From Gnetum montanum (Eukaryota; Streptophyta; Gnetopsida; Gnetales; Gnetaceae), in contig MNCI01005810.1 of NCBI GenBank assembly GCA_015680685.1, forward strand, positions 234,772 to 296,771: a stretch of 62,000 bases of DNA. Reading direction: 5' to 3'. The translations under genes and the position numbers were made by a program. Positions within the stretch are counted from its first letter, which is position 1. Every line of letters begins with the position of its first letter. The notes beneath the pieces are model-generated. The model was not told where the DNA came from. It searched no databases and saw only the letters and a list, made by a program, of their open reading frames with translations. Shown in pieces: positions 49,709 to 60,420 of this stretch.

Positions 49709-52700
49709 TTGGCGATTTTGCAGCATCACTCGCAAATGGATGCAACTCTATCCGCACCCTTAGACTTAACAGGGCTATATGGGAAGATCATTAGACAGTA
49801 CGATCACACGCTAGTAGGAACAAACCCATCCCTTTATGATGCAACCATAGCTACATTGGGAACATCCCCAGACTGGCCAGAACATCTGGCCTGAACACTC
49901 AACCTGGAGGCTAGTGATGTAACCGAGGACCCTCTCAGTGAGGTCCCTGTGGTTACGCACAAGGGTGAAAATAAAAATCTTAGGGTTAGTTCTCCCCTAG
50001 ACCAACAGATGTAGAATGACATGACCCAAGTGCTCCAAAACAATGCTGCTATATTTGTGTGGTCATATGAAGACATGCTAGGTTTAAACCCAAGATTAAT
50101 ACAGCACAACATCATCTTAGACCCACGCATCAAACCAATTAGATAGAAGGCATAAAAGATTAAGCTAGAAATCGCGCTAGCAGTGCATGATGAAATCACC
50201 AAATTATATCAGGCTAGTTTCATCTGTGTGGTTGATTACTTTGATTGGGTGTCCAACATTGTAGTTGTCTCTAAGAAAACGGGAGGCATACGCATCTGCA
50301 TAGACTTCCGGGATCTGAACAAAGCTACAATTAAGGAAAACTTCCCGTTACCGAGTATCGACCAACTAATCGACACAACAACTGCTCATGCTCTCCTGTC
50401 CTTAATGGATGGTTTCTTAGGCTATAATCAAATTTGTATTAACCTAGAGCACCAATTGACCACAACATTCATGATGCCCTGGGGGACCTTCTGTTACACC
50501 ATGATGCCTTTCGGGTTAAACAATATCGGAGCAACGTATCAACGAGCCATGACATACATCTTTGATGATTATCTCTTAGGGAGATTGAACGACTATGTAG
50601 ATGACATAGCTGTCAAATCTATAAAGTCAGAAGATCATTCACAATACCTGGAGTTAGTCCTTAAATGATGTCTCCAACATGAATTACGGCTTAACCCAAA
50701 GAAATGCATATTTGGAGTCAAAACCGAATGCATGTTAGGGTTTGTGGTATCAGAAACTGGCATCCGAGTCAACCCTGACAAGGTTAAGACCATCATTGAT
50801 TTAACACCACCAACAAATCTCAAGGAACTACATGGGTTACAGGGTAGGCTTCAGTTCATTAGGCAGTTCATTTCAAAGTTAACAGATAAATTGCACCCCA
50901 TGCAACACCTTTTGAAGAAGGGTGTCAACTTTGAATGGATCGATGACTGCCAGCATGCATTTGAAAACTTAAAAGAAGATCTGAAACATTTACCAACGGT
51001 TTTCCCACCACAAAGGGATCTGCCTTTCTACATTTATCTAGCTAACTCAGATGTTTCTATAGCTGCGTTACTTTGCCAGAAAAGGAACGATGGGTCTGAA
51101 GAACCTATCTATTACCTCAGTCATGCTCTATTTGCGTACAAAACAAGGTACAACGAAGTGGAGCATAACTGTTTGGCATTATTTTTCGCACTTAAAAAAT
51201 GTAGGCATTATATTTTCCGCAGTCAGGTTAACATAATTTGTAAAAGTAACATTCTGTAGGCTATCTTCAAAAATTTGTATGAAAGTAGAAGAATAACTCG
51301 TTGGAAGGCTATCATAGCTAAGTTTGATTTACATTATGTTGGTCAGTCATCCACCAAAGGCTAAGCCATAGCTAACCAGTTAGCAACGTCGCCAGTTAAC
51401 AATCAAGCTACAATAGAGCCAGAATTCCCGGATGAACATGTACATAGTTTAAGCCCTATATCAACAGGCCTTGAAGCGACGTTATATTTTGACGGAGCTT
51501 CAACCACTAGAAGTGGCAGTGCCACTATCGTTATTACGCTTTCTCCTCAGGATGTACGTCCATCGGCTTACCACCTGACAGAGTATGAGGGGCTCCTCAG
51601 GGGATTATTGACGGCAAGAGAACTCAACGTTTAACACCTAGCAATCCAAGGTGATTCAATGCTATTAATCAATCAAATCATAGGAGTCTACGCTTACAAG
51701 GCTGTACACCTACAACCCTACTATGATATGGCTAAAGATCTCCTGAAGCAATTCGTGACAACCGATCCTCAACATGTGCCACCCAACGAAAACACCGTCG
51801 TTGATGCACTGGCAACACTGGTACTAAATGTGCCACCATGTATGTTTGCCACTTGGCCCACTTTAATGATAGAATGTACAGAGCCTGTCATTCAAGCGGC
51901 ACAAATTTCCTCATTAAACGCAAAAGGAACGTCAGAATGGTATGACAGCATTAAAACTTACCTTCTGCATGGCGAACCACCGCACGAGCTAACACATGTA
52001 CAAAAAGATGTCGTGCGCAAACGTGCCAGGCAATACGTCATCCTTGGAGACAATAATCTCTGTAGACACTGCTTTGATGGGATATTGCTTACCTACGTTA
52101 ACAATGACCAAGCACAGCGAATAGTTAACGAAGTCCATGAAGGGCTGTGCGGAGGACACGTAGCCCCGCGAGCAATGACTACTAAGATCAAGCACTTAGG
52201 GTATTATTGGTCGTACATGGAAAAATACTACCTTGCCAGGGTTAAGACTTGTGACATGTGCCAGTGTTATGCAAATCTAATACACGTGTCACCAACTGAG
52301 TTACACACAACTCAAATCACTTGGCCATTCCAACGATGGGGACTGGACATCATAGGCCCCGTCTCACCTAAATCTTCCGCAGGTCATAGCTTCATTATCA
52401 CCGCCACTGAGTATTTTACAAAGTGGGTTGAGGCTATCCTCTTGTGAAAGATCACATCTCAACAGGTTTGCCACTTCATCTTAGACAATATTGTAAGTAG
52501 ATTTGGACTCCCTATGACTATTGTGACTAACAACAGACTACAATTTAGCAGCTCAGAAACCAAATCTTTCTGCGATAATCTTGGTATTAGAAAATATTTT
52601 TCTTCACCTTATTACCTACAAGAAAATGGCCAAGCAGAGGCAACAAACAAAGTGATCATCAATCTACTCAAGAAAATGCTCGACAGTAACAAGAAGCGGT

Positions 52701-53179
52701 GGCATGAAAAAATCCTCTATGTGTTATGGGCGTATCGTACGACGTGCCGAATAGCTGCAAACAAGACGCCCTATAGGCTGGTCTATGGATCAGAAGCAGT
52801 GTTGCCTTTGGAATTATAGGTTCCCTCATTGCAGATGGTCCTATCTATAGTTATAAACGAGACTCAACACAATGAGTCTAGAACCGCAGATTTAGACTTA
52901 GTGGAGGAGAAACGCATCCAGATGCTCGACACCATCAAGAGATATTAGGACAAACAGAGACAGAAGCATCGGCACAACCTGCATTGGTGACCAATCGAGA
53001 AAGGGGATTTAGTTTTCAAGGCCATTCGTGAACCAGTAGGCAAGTTTTCTGCAAACTAGGAAGGCCCTTTCCTGGTCATCAGCGTATACGGCAACAGAGC
53101 ATTCAAGTTAGCAGACACCGATGGCAACGAACTACCAAATCTAGTGAATCATCTGTACCTAAAGCGGTATTACATCTGA
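49709..53179 (+). pseudogene. RT-RNase H-aRNase H-integrase polyprotein of family B element
   Basis: One frame of 1157 codons without frameshift, ended by TGA 53177-53179, with about a dozen internal stops. RT: WVSNIVVVSKKTGGIRICID (50250), MPFGLNNIGATYQRAM, catalytic YVDD (50600). Connection RNase H: 50980-51250. Archaeal-type RNase H at 51480-51850: LYFDGAS, EYEGLLRGL, IQGDSMLLINQI, VVDALA, supplying all four acidic residues and marking the Tat lineage. Integrase: HEGLCGGH and CDMCQ finger (52135-52265); core WGLDIIGP; second catalytic Asp altered to Asn (VTNNRLQF, 52525); E retained in NGQAEATNK; C-terminal EGPFLVI near 53060. Stops fit CAG/CAA/CGA to TAG/TAA/TGA or TGG to TAG. Confidence 0.9.
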
Positions 53180-54674
53180 ACATCGACGTAGCTCAAAATT
53201 AGGTAACAAACATCTGCTACGATGTAAAACTAGCAGCTCTTACATGCGTCTGCCAAGACGCTAAACTGGCAAAGGTAAGCACACATCTTCTGAGATGCTA
53301 AACCAGCACAGACTTGTTCCTGGGTCATGACATAAAACTGACACCCACAGCATGGTCTGCTAGGACCATAAACTAGCCCTTCCACGGTCCACTACGATGT
53401 AAAACTAGCAGGTTCCAGTCTGCCCAGACGTTAAATCGGGACCACGGTCTGTTGAGACTTAAAAACAGCAACAACGGTCAACCAGGACCTAAAACTAGAA
53501 TCTGTCAACCAGCCATCCATGAAGCAAGCAGCGTGATCATTCTTGCACTGCATCCCTACCAGATGGAGCAGGTAAGGCATTGGGACAGATACGACGCCGT
53601 TACCCCACCGGCATTCTGCTGATTCCTCGGATATGCCGAAAGGCATACTATTGACCCCTTGGAGATGTCGCTACGACAGCCACTTCATAGTTGCAGCTCC
53701 TGGGATCAGTTTCACTGCTTGGTGCCCCAAAAAAACCATGGCCACCACTCAGCGGCCTCCATCCATCTCCGTCATCAGACTCTGGCTTAGCATATTTATC
53801 TGATGTGTTCTTTGCACCATCCTTCGAGCAAGATGAATTTGGCTACCGACGGCAACTTCAGGAACCATGGCATCAACATTGGCACCCTTGCTGCTTTCTG
53901 CAGTCCCTCTCCTCTTCGCTTTGAACGACGCTTGTCTCAACAACCTCCCTCCTTAGCGATCAAGACGTTTGTTTCTAGCTTCCTGTTCTATGTTGTGTTT
54001 TGTAGGTTACTTGTTACGATGACGTTGCTTGAGAATACTGTCACTGGAAGGTGAGGTGTTATGGTGTTCTAAGGTGGCTGCTTAAACTAGTCTGGTCACT
54101 TGGAAGTGCAAACCCTACCTCTCCCTCCATCGGATGCCTTACCTTGTTTTTTCCCTTTTCCTTATCCCTTCCTTATCCTTACAATTGTCCCGCCTTCTCC
54201 TTTTCTTGTACAGAAAGTGAGCATTAAGTCAACTCCATTTTTCATTGTCATGCCCATAAACTGACGTAATGCAGCTTGCCTTGTGGCATGCAATCTGCAT
54301 TTTGACAAAAAAAGGGGGGGTTTGGCAAAATGGATGTAAAACAACTCGTCCAAGCCATGCAGGCATAACACAGATCGCACTTGCAAGCCCTTGATATGCA
54401 GTATGACAACGTAACCTTTCGTTAACACATTAGCGAAAGGATGTAATGACTTGTTCGGGGAAGCTTCATGATCATGTATTTGAGTCTTCCCCGAACCTAC
54501 CATCCTTAACTCCTATAACATCCCTTCTACACTCTGTTTCCTTCCATCCTCGCACTTATAAGTTTGACAAAACGATGTTTGAGAGGTCTCCGACAGACAC
54601 CGTTGATGCTTTTGCCTTTATGGTGTTTCGTATTCTTTGTTGATGTCTTTCAGGCAAGCCCTCTAAACGTCAAC
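53180..54674 (+). other. 3' non-coding spacer of family B element
   Basis: 53215-53510 holds degenerate repeats ending 'taaactagca' with preceding 'ggtctg...gacc' arms, related to the block at 44385. A second purine run 'acaaaaaaaggggggg' lies at 54304-54319. Two small hairpins follow: 'cctttcg'/'cgaaagg' (54415-54440) and an 11-base perfect pair 'gttcggggaag'/'cttccccgaac' (54453-54496). No conserved ORF. Confidence 0.7.
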
Positions 54675-54687
54675 AAAGAGGGGCCAT
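54675..54687 (+). promoter_or_regulatory. Polypurine tract of family B element
   Basis: 'aaagaggggccat' lies immediately before the 3' LTR start. Confidence 0.8.
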
Positions 54688-56123
54688 TGAAACACCGTGA
54701 AAATTTCGAGCCCTCGACAGTTTAGTGAAAAAACTGGTGACTCAAACGAAGGGCCGCAACCAAGCGTAGCGCAGCAAGTTCCTTTTCAGCCGAAGGTCTA
54801 TCCTGCCACGCTACGCAACACAGCACAAGTGAATTCCAGAGGAAGGAGTAAAGCGATGAATGCACGACGGCCAAGCTTCCAACTTCACAAGTTATTTGTT
54901 TCAAAAATTTTAACTTTTGGCAAATTACGTTGTATTACGCTACATAGCATAACATCACATTGTGCAACGTAATATCAAGGACAACCCACCGCAGCACCAA
55001 GGATGGCAAGCATACAAGACTTCAACGGCCCAGCAAAAATCTCAAGTCCTAAGCAATAGTTTGCAGTATAACGTGCATCTCAGCGAGCTTTTCTTTCCTA
55101 GTTAAGGGGCCCATTACGCTGCTTTACGTAGCACAGCGTAGTAAAAACCCCGAAAAGGATAGAAATAGAGGAAGCATAACAACAACACTTTAACTTTTGC
55201 AGTTTCGTCATTTTACGCTGAATTACGCTACGGTGCGTAATTTAGTGTAATGCAACGTAATTAAGTAAAGACGAGCACATCAGCAGTTCATACGCTACAA
55301 TATGCTCTTTAGCGTATTCAAAGGACAGTCTGTTACCAAAGCCCGCATGAGGATAGTTTACGACGCGTTACGCAGCATAGCATCGCGAGCTTCAACGATA
55401 ACACATTGAGTCAACGGCATTTTATGGATGTGGGGCATGCATCACTTAAACCGCGTTTTTCTCCTGACCCTAACCTTATAAATGTCCCAGATGAAGATCA
55501 AAGGGTTGGCAAAAATTTTCTTTCAAGGTTGGCAGGAGAGCAAAAGAGAATCAGCAATCGTGAGAACGTCGGAGGTGATTGACAAGAATTCTTGATCAGA
55601 AACAACTGGCTACCTGATATTCTCCCACGGGTCTTACTTCCTTGCGTCCAGATTGGTTAGATCAAGGTAGATTGATCATCACTTGTTTCATCTTTGCATC
55701 ACTTTCTTGTTATTGGCATATGCTTCGTCCAAACCGAGGCTCGCTTGATGTCATTGTATTAAACACATTGTTTTCTTCATAAATTAAATCCCAGATCTTG
55801 TGATCGTATCATTTACCAAATCTGATCTCCTACATCCTAGTTAGACGGATTTGGTAATCTTATCTCAATCATTTGCATTATCTTCAATTGCTTCCGGGAT
55901 TAAAAATATTGCATCGCTTTATAAAGAAATCTTCATATCACCATCAAAATACTACAAAACCTTTTACTGATTAAATAAGTCTCTGTCTGATTGACAAGAC
56001 CGTTCAGGGCACCTCGGATTCGTTTTTTCTCTCCAACACAATCCTCACACGGATCCAAGGTTAGAACTATGTACCACGGATTTTCGTCGATATTTCCAGC
56101 GACCGACGTTTTCCATTGTTACG
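54688..56123 (+). mobile_element. 3' LTR of family B element
   Basis: 1436 bases; TATA-like box at about 55473-55487. It retains more CpG and 'ttacgc'/'gcgtaa' motifs than the 5' LTR. Ends TTACG, where the 5' LTR ends TTACA. Confidence 0.95.
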
Positions 56124-56128
56124 CCCAT

Positions 56129-57200
56129 ATTTTAGTGCTGGGCTTCTAGAAAACACCAAAAGTTGACAAAAGAGCCCAACAATTGAAGGGTTTCCCACCT
56201 CTATTGTTATCTTAAAGCTAGGTGAATATGCCATGATTGTGTATATCCTTGCTACTAGGAATTTGATGCATAAGATTAATTTCAGAATTCTTCTTTTAAA
56301 TTTTATTTTTTGGATTTATAATGCAAATGCTGCAGAATGAAATTTAACCTTTAAATGTGTTACCCAAAAGAAATTCATAGTATCTAATTCTTCATAAAAT
56401 AAAAAATATAATACCGTTAGAAAAATGCAATGGTTATTTCAGTCTTACCCTACCTGGACATTGCAGTCAGAAAATCCAAAATGCAGTGATTACTCTAGAA
56501 GTGTTGAATCAAAATAGTAAAGGAATTGGCAACACAATCAAAATAGCAAAGGAATTGGCTATCTCTCATTCTTTTACCAGCGAACAAAAAGTTTTTATTA
56601 CTCCCGCCAAAATTATTGAAATACAAAGATCAAATTTGAAAAGAAGAATAACGTCAATATAGCAGGGAGTTCAAAGTGTGAAGCAGTTCTGTTTTAAAAA
56701 GGTAAATGGCAGAAACAAAAGAGAAATGTGCCCCCTTCAGGAAAAAAAACCGAGCACAGCACCGGTTAACAGCTCCCGTATTGTGGAATGTTCCCAAAAT
56801 CGTCTGCAAAATGCAAGTGCAAACTCAGCGCCCATCAAACCAACGCCCAAATTCACGCAGAAAGGATTAGGGGCCTACAGAGAATGTGAGAAAACCAGGC
56901 CCAAAGATTAGCCACAGGGCAGGGGCATCATGCGCCACGCGGAACCAGCAACGAAGGGAGTAAACGTTACAGAGAACCATGAAAAGCGTCATTGCCGCGC
57001 AGGTGGATGTGTGCACTTTCCTAATAGCACATGTAAAAGGTTCAGTCAGATATTTGTGCAAGTTGCCCAAAAAACGCATTAACTTCGAGTTTGAAGATTA
57101 GGACCACTCCAGTGGGGCCTTTATTCCTATGTACGTAGACCCACTCCAAGTTTGGTATCTGTTGGCATAGTTTTCTCAGTTTGCTATAAATCACCTACCA
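56129..57200. other. Unassigned flank
   Basis: No recognised gene. 57112-57200 shows weak similarity to 28400-28620. Confidence 0.4.
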
Positions 57201-57214
57201 AGTTAAGTCCGTAC

Positions 57215-57545
57215 ACTTCTATAATAAATTTTATTTTTAGAAAAAAATCAGTAGATTTAGGTATCATTTTTATTCCTGATTTATCCATTACCTACAGAAT
57301 CAGAAATTTTGCCAATCCAAGTTGAATCAGCACACTTTTATAATAAACCTTATTTTAAAAAGGAAATTAACAGACTTAAATCACTTTTGCTATTTTTATT
57401 TATTCCTGATTTATACATTACATGCAGAATCAGAAATTTTGCCAATCAACACTTTTATAATAAACCTTATTTTAAAAAAGAAATCAATAGATTTAAGTAC
57501 CACTTTATTTTTAAATATAACTCCACCGGATTGACAGGACTTTAA
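57215..57545. repeat. 117-119-base tandem repeat, three copies
   Basis: The motif 'acttttataataaacctta' starts at 57215 (variant), 57334 and 57451. Each is followed by 'cctgatttat' and 'cagaaattttgccaatc'. The third copy is partial. Confidence 0.85.
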
Positions 57546-57548
57546 ACA

Positions 57549-57730
57549 TTGGTCGTCCTTTGAAGCTTAAACAAGACAATTCTTTCTTCTTTACTGTCAG
57601 GACAGTAAACATTGGTCATCCTTTGGAGCTTGGCCAAGACAATTCTTTCTTCTTTACTGTCCGGACTTTAAACATTGGGCATCCTTTGGACCTTGGCCAA
57701 GACAATTCTTTCTTTCGTTACTGTCAAACA
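57549..57730. repeat. 63-base tandem repeat, three copies
   Basis: Units begin near 57551, 57614 and 57677 with 'ggtcatcctttggagcttgg' type sequence followed by 'caagacaattctttcttctt'. Period 63. The fact that 63 is divisible by three explains a short repetitive frame here. Confidence 0.85.
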
Positions 57731-57736
57731 CTGGAA

Positions 57737-58140
57737 CGCTCTCACTGAAAGTTGGATACTTCCATGTCCTGCAAGGAATACTTTTCAATCCTCCAATCTC
57801 TTTTCTTGATGCATAGTAACAAAGACTACTACATTGAGAGTCTATCGCAAGCAACTGCTATTAAATCCCAGTTACTTAAATGCAAATATGCAATGCAATT
57901 GCAATTGCATGTGTAGTAGTTACTTTCAAGGAACACACTCACCAAAAGTTGGATACTTCCATGTCCTGCAAGGAATACTTTTTAATCCTCCGATCTCTTC
58001 TTGACGCATAGTAACAAAGACTACTCCACTGAGAGTCTATGGCAAGCAACTGCTACTAAATTTCAGTCCCGGGCTCTGCTCACTGCCCAGTTACTTAAAC
58101 GCCAATATGCAATGCAATTGCAATTGCACGTGTAGTATAG
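57737..58140 (+). promoter_or_regulatory. 207-base tandem duplication upstream of the ankyrin gene
   Basis: 'gttggatacttccatgtcct' starts at 57751 and 57958. Both copies run through 'aacaaagactac' and end in 'atgcaatgcaattgcaattg'. The second copy has an extra 'cccgggctctgctcactgc' type insert and ends ten bases before the start codon. It probably covers the proximal promoter and 5' untranslated region. No clear TATA box is evident. Confidence 0.75.
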
Positions 58141-58150
58141 TTGAACTAAA

Positions 58151-60420
58151 ATGGTTGATCTACTGAAAGCCATTGCTGGAACGTTTCGGGTGCTCTCAGA
58201 GCGTCTCGGATTCACTATCAGCAAAATGGATCCCGACCTATATACAGCCTCTATGCAATCCAATTTTGAGGTTCTTAAGGCAAAACTCCATGAATCACCC
58301 TTTACGATTTTGAAGAGGACTCCAGATGGAGACACGTTGCTTCACATTTGTGCTGGTGAAGGGGACGCATCAGCAGTGAGAATGATAGCCGACTGCTATG
58401 AGTTAAGTGCTCCATGGATTCGGATGTGGCCACTGATTCAGGTCAAGAATTCCAGGGGCAACACGGCGCTTCATGAGGCTGCCGCACAAGGAAACTTAGA
58501 AATGGTACAACTTCTTCTCCAATTAAATAAAAAGCTCGCCAACAAACGCAACAACAACGGTGAGACTGCGTTATTTCTTGCGTGTGAACATGGTAAAGCT
58601 GCAGTAGTGGAGGCAATTTTGTCCTTCGAATCCTCGTCCGCAAGGATGCTTGCTATGGCAAGTAAAGACGGTCAGAATTGCTTGCACATAGCTGCTTACA
58701 AAGGACGCATAGGTATACTATTTTCTATAGCTGGTAGTCTGTTTTGGGGTTCAGAATTTATAAAATTTGTGCACTTGTTTGCATGTTGCAACTTGGTTTC
58801 ATTATTTCTTTTGGTCCATGAAATTCAGTATTTTTTGGAGCGCTAAAATGTAAAGCAATTTGGTTCTGCGTTAATTCAACTTTACTGTCAGTTAATCTGA
58901 CTTAAGCAAAATTTGGGTTAAGTGAAAGTAAATTCCAATTAAAACTGGACTTGTTGAACAAAATTGCTTTAAATTTTGGCGAACCTGTGGTTGGAGACAG
59001 AGAATTCAATTGAGTTTGAAGGAACTGTACTAACAGTGCTCAGGGTTTTGCAGAGGTGCTTCGTTTAATAGCACAGAAAGAAGAAGGGGTGCTAAGGTAC
59101 TTGGAGAAATGCGACGACAGTGGAGCAACGCCTTTGCATTGTGCAGCAGAGGGAGGTCACAGTGAAGCAGCCCAATTCCTGGCACGCTGCAGACCTGATG
59201 TATGCTACAAATACGATGAATTGGGAAGATGCCCCATTCATGTGGCGGCAATTAGGGGCAACGCAGATACCATTGAAGCCATAACCAACGTCGTACCTGA
59301 CTGCGTCCGCATGCTGAGCAAGCGCGGAAAAAGTATTCTTCACTACGCCGTTGAGAATGATCACATTTATTTGGTTCAGTGGCTATCTCAACAGACGCAA
59401 TATAAACTGCGTGGGGACGAGCGGGATAAAAAGGGCAACCAACCTTTGCATCTAGCCGCCACATATGGCATTGACGAAACTGTAAATCAAAATTTTTTAA
59501 CTAGGATGCATTTACATTAGCGCATGAAAAATCTTACCCAAGATAAAGAAAAAATTCAAATTTGCTTGGTTTGCTTTGCATTGCAGATAGTCAAGACTCT
59601 GATAGAAAGATATCCGCGAGTTCAGGTGAATGGGAGAAACAGGGAAGGGTTCAGAGCAGTGGACCTGATTTACAGCAGCAGGGACAGATCCAAGGAGTGT
59701 GCGCTCAAAGCGAAACTGTACCTGCAATGCGCAGGGGCGTTGGTAGGCCATGATGAGGGAGGCGAAGAAGAAGAGGAGGATCCTAACGTGGACGAGCGAG
59801 AGAGCAAAAGCGAACGCAACAGCCGCATGATGGACATAAGCGCCTTGATTGCAGCTCTGATTGCCACCGTTGCTGCCGCGGGAACACTTCAACTCTCCTC
59901 CTCTAATTCCATTTGTGTGGAGGGTAAACGCAACCCCAATTTCCATTGCAAGTTCTACAATGTGTCTGTGGGGATATACGTGATAGCAAACAGCATAGCG
60001 TTCTTCTCAGCGGTGACGGTGCTGCTGGTGTGGGTGGTGATGGAGGTGTCGTGGCGTCACACAGAGAGACCGTGGTTAGAGAGCTCTATGTCTGTGCTCG
60101 CCCTGTCACTGGTGGCAATGTCTGTAGCCTTCACCTTCGCCTCAGGAATAGGAACCTGGGCCCTTACTTCGTCTCCTAGTTTTCTGGATTATCCCGTCGC
60201 CTTGCCACCGTTGGTCGTGCCATTAGTGACTTTGGCGTGGATAATAACAGGCATGTGCGTGTGGTGCGGCCGAGCTAAATTCCACCGCAGAGCCCGGATC
60301 AAGTTTCTCTTCAAACGTACGCTCCGACGATTGATCCCCGGTGTTGTCATTATCCTATCTCTCGGCATCTCCCCATCCCATCCCATGGTACGACGTTTGT
60401 ACTACAAACTTACTACATGA
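58151..60420 (+). CDS. Ankyrin-repeat/PGG-type membrane protein (ACD6-like)
   Basis: Three exons: 58151-58712, 59054-59481, 59587-60420, encoding 607 residues with no stop. Splice sites ATAG|GTATAC ... TTGCAG|AGG and ACT|GTAAAT ... TTGCAG|ATA join in phase. About eight ankyrin repeats span residues 58-350 (for example DGDTLLHICAGEGD, GNTALHEAAAQGN, SGATPLHCAAEGGH, GNQPLHLAATYG). An acidic linker (EEEEED near 390-396) is followed by four hydrophobic segments at about 413-430, 458-482, 498-519 and 536-556. This is the layout of plant ankyrin-PGG proteins such as ACD6, membrane proteins linked to defence and salicylate signalling. The literal P-G-G triplet is absent after the first membrane segment. 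ATG context 'actaaaATGG' is favourable. A specific function is not assigned. Confidence 0.9.
58713..59053 (+). other. Intron 1 of ankyrin gene
   Basis: 341 bases, GT...AG, phase 1. Read-through would add about 45 residues and stop at 58846. Confidence 0.85.
59482..59586 (+). other. Intron 2 of ankyrin gene
   Basis: 105 bases, GT...AG, phase 0, AT-rich. It separates the last full ankyrin repeat of exon 2 from exon 3. Confidence 0.85.

Larger units (their letters stand above)
44209..49723 (+). other. Candidate sense-strand intron between protease and RT
   Basis: A possible donor CAA|GTAAAA at 44208/44209 follows the protease frame in phase 0. A strong acceptor with pyrimidine tract, 'ggcgattttgcag' ending at 49723, precedes the RT frame in phase 0. 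Splicing would join protease to RT in one frame and remove the 5.5-kb spacer with the antisense gene. Related Ogre elements are known to splice between protease and RT. Inference only; no transcript is at hand. Confidence 0.5.
38815..56128 (+). mobile_element. Full-length Tat-lineage-like Ty3/gypsy element, family B, with target duplication
   Basis: LTRs 38820-40255 and 54688-56123, each 1436 bases, begin TGAAACACC. The target duplication CCCAT flanks it at 38815-38819 and 56124-56128. Internal order: primer site, gag-protease frame, repeat block, antisense multi-exon gene, more repeats, RT-RNase H-archaeal-type RNase H-integrase frame, non-coding 3' spacer, polypurine tract. The second RNase H between connection domain and integrase is diagnostic of the Tat lineage. 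In the first 140 LTR bases I count about 20 differences between the LTRs, about 18 of them transitions. The element is dead through stops rather than frameshifts. Confidence 0.93.

Noticed and set aside
57549-57730. CRISPR-like or coding repeat
   Set aside because: 63-base units are contiguous tandem copies without spacers.
59512-59946. 144-codon minus-strand frame in the ankyrin gene
   Set aside because: Shadow of exon 3, whose plus-strand frame is spliced in phase and has membrane segments.
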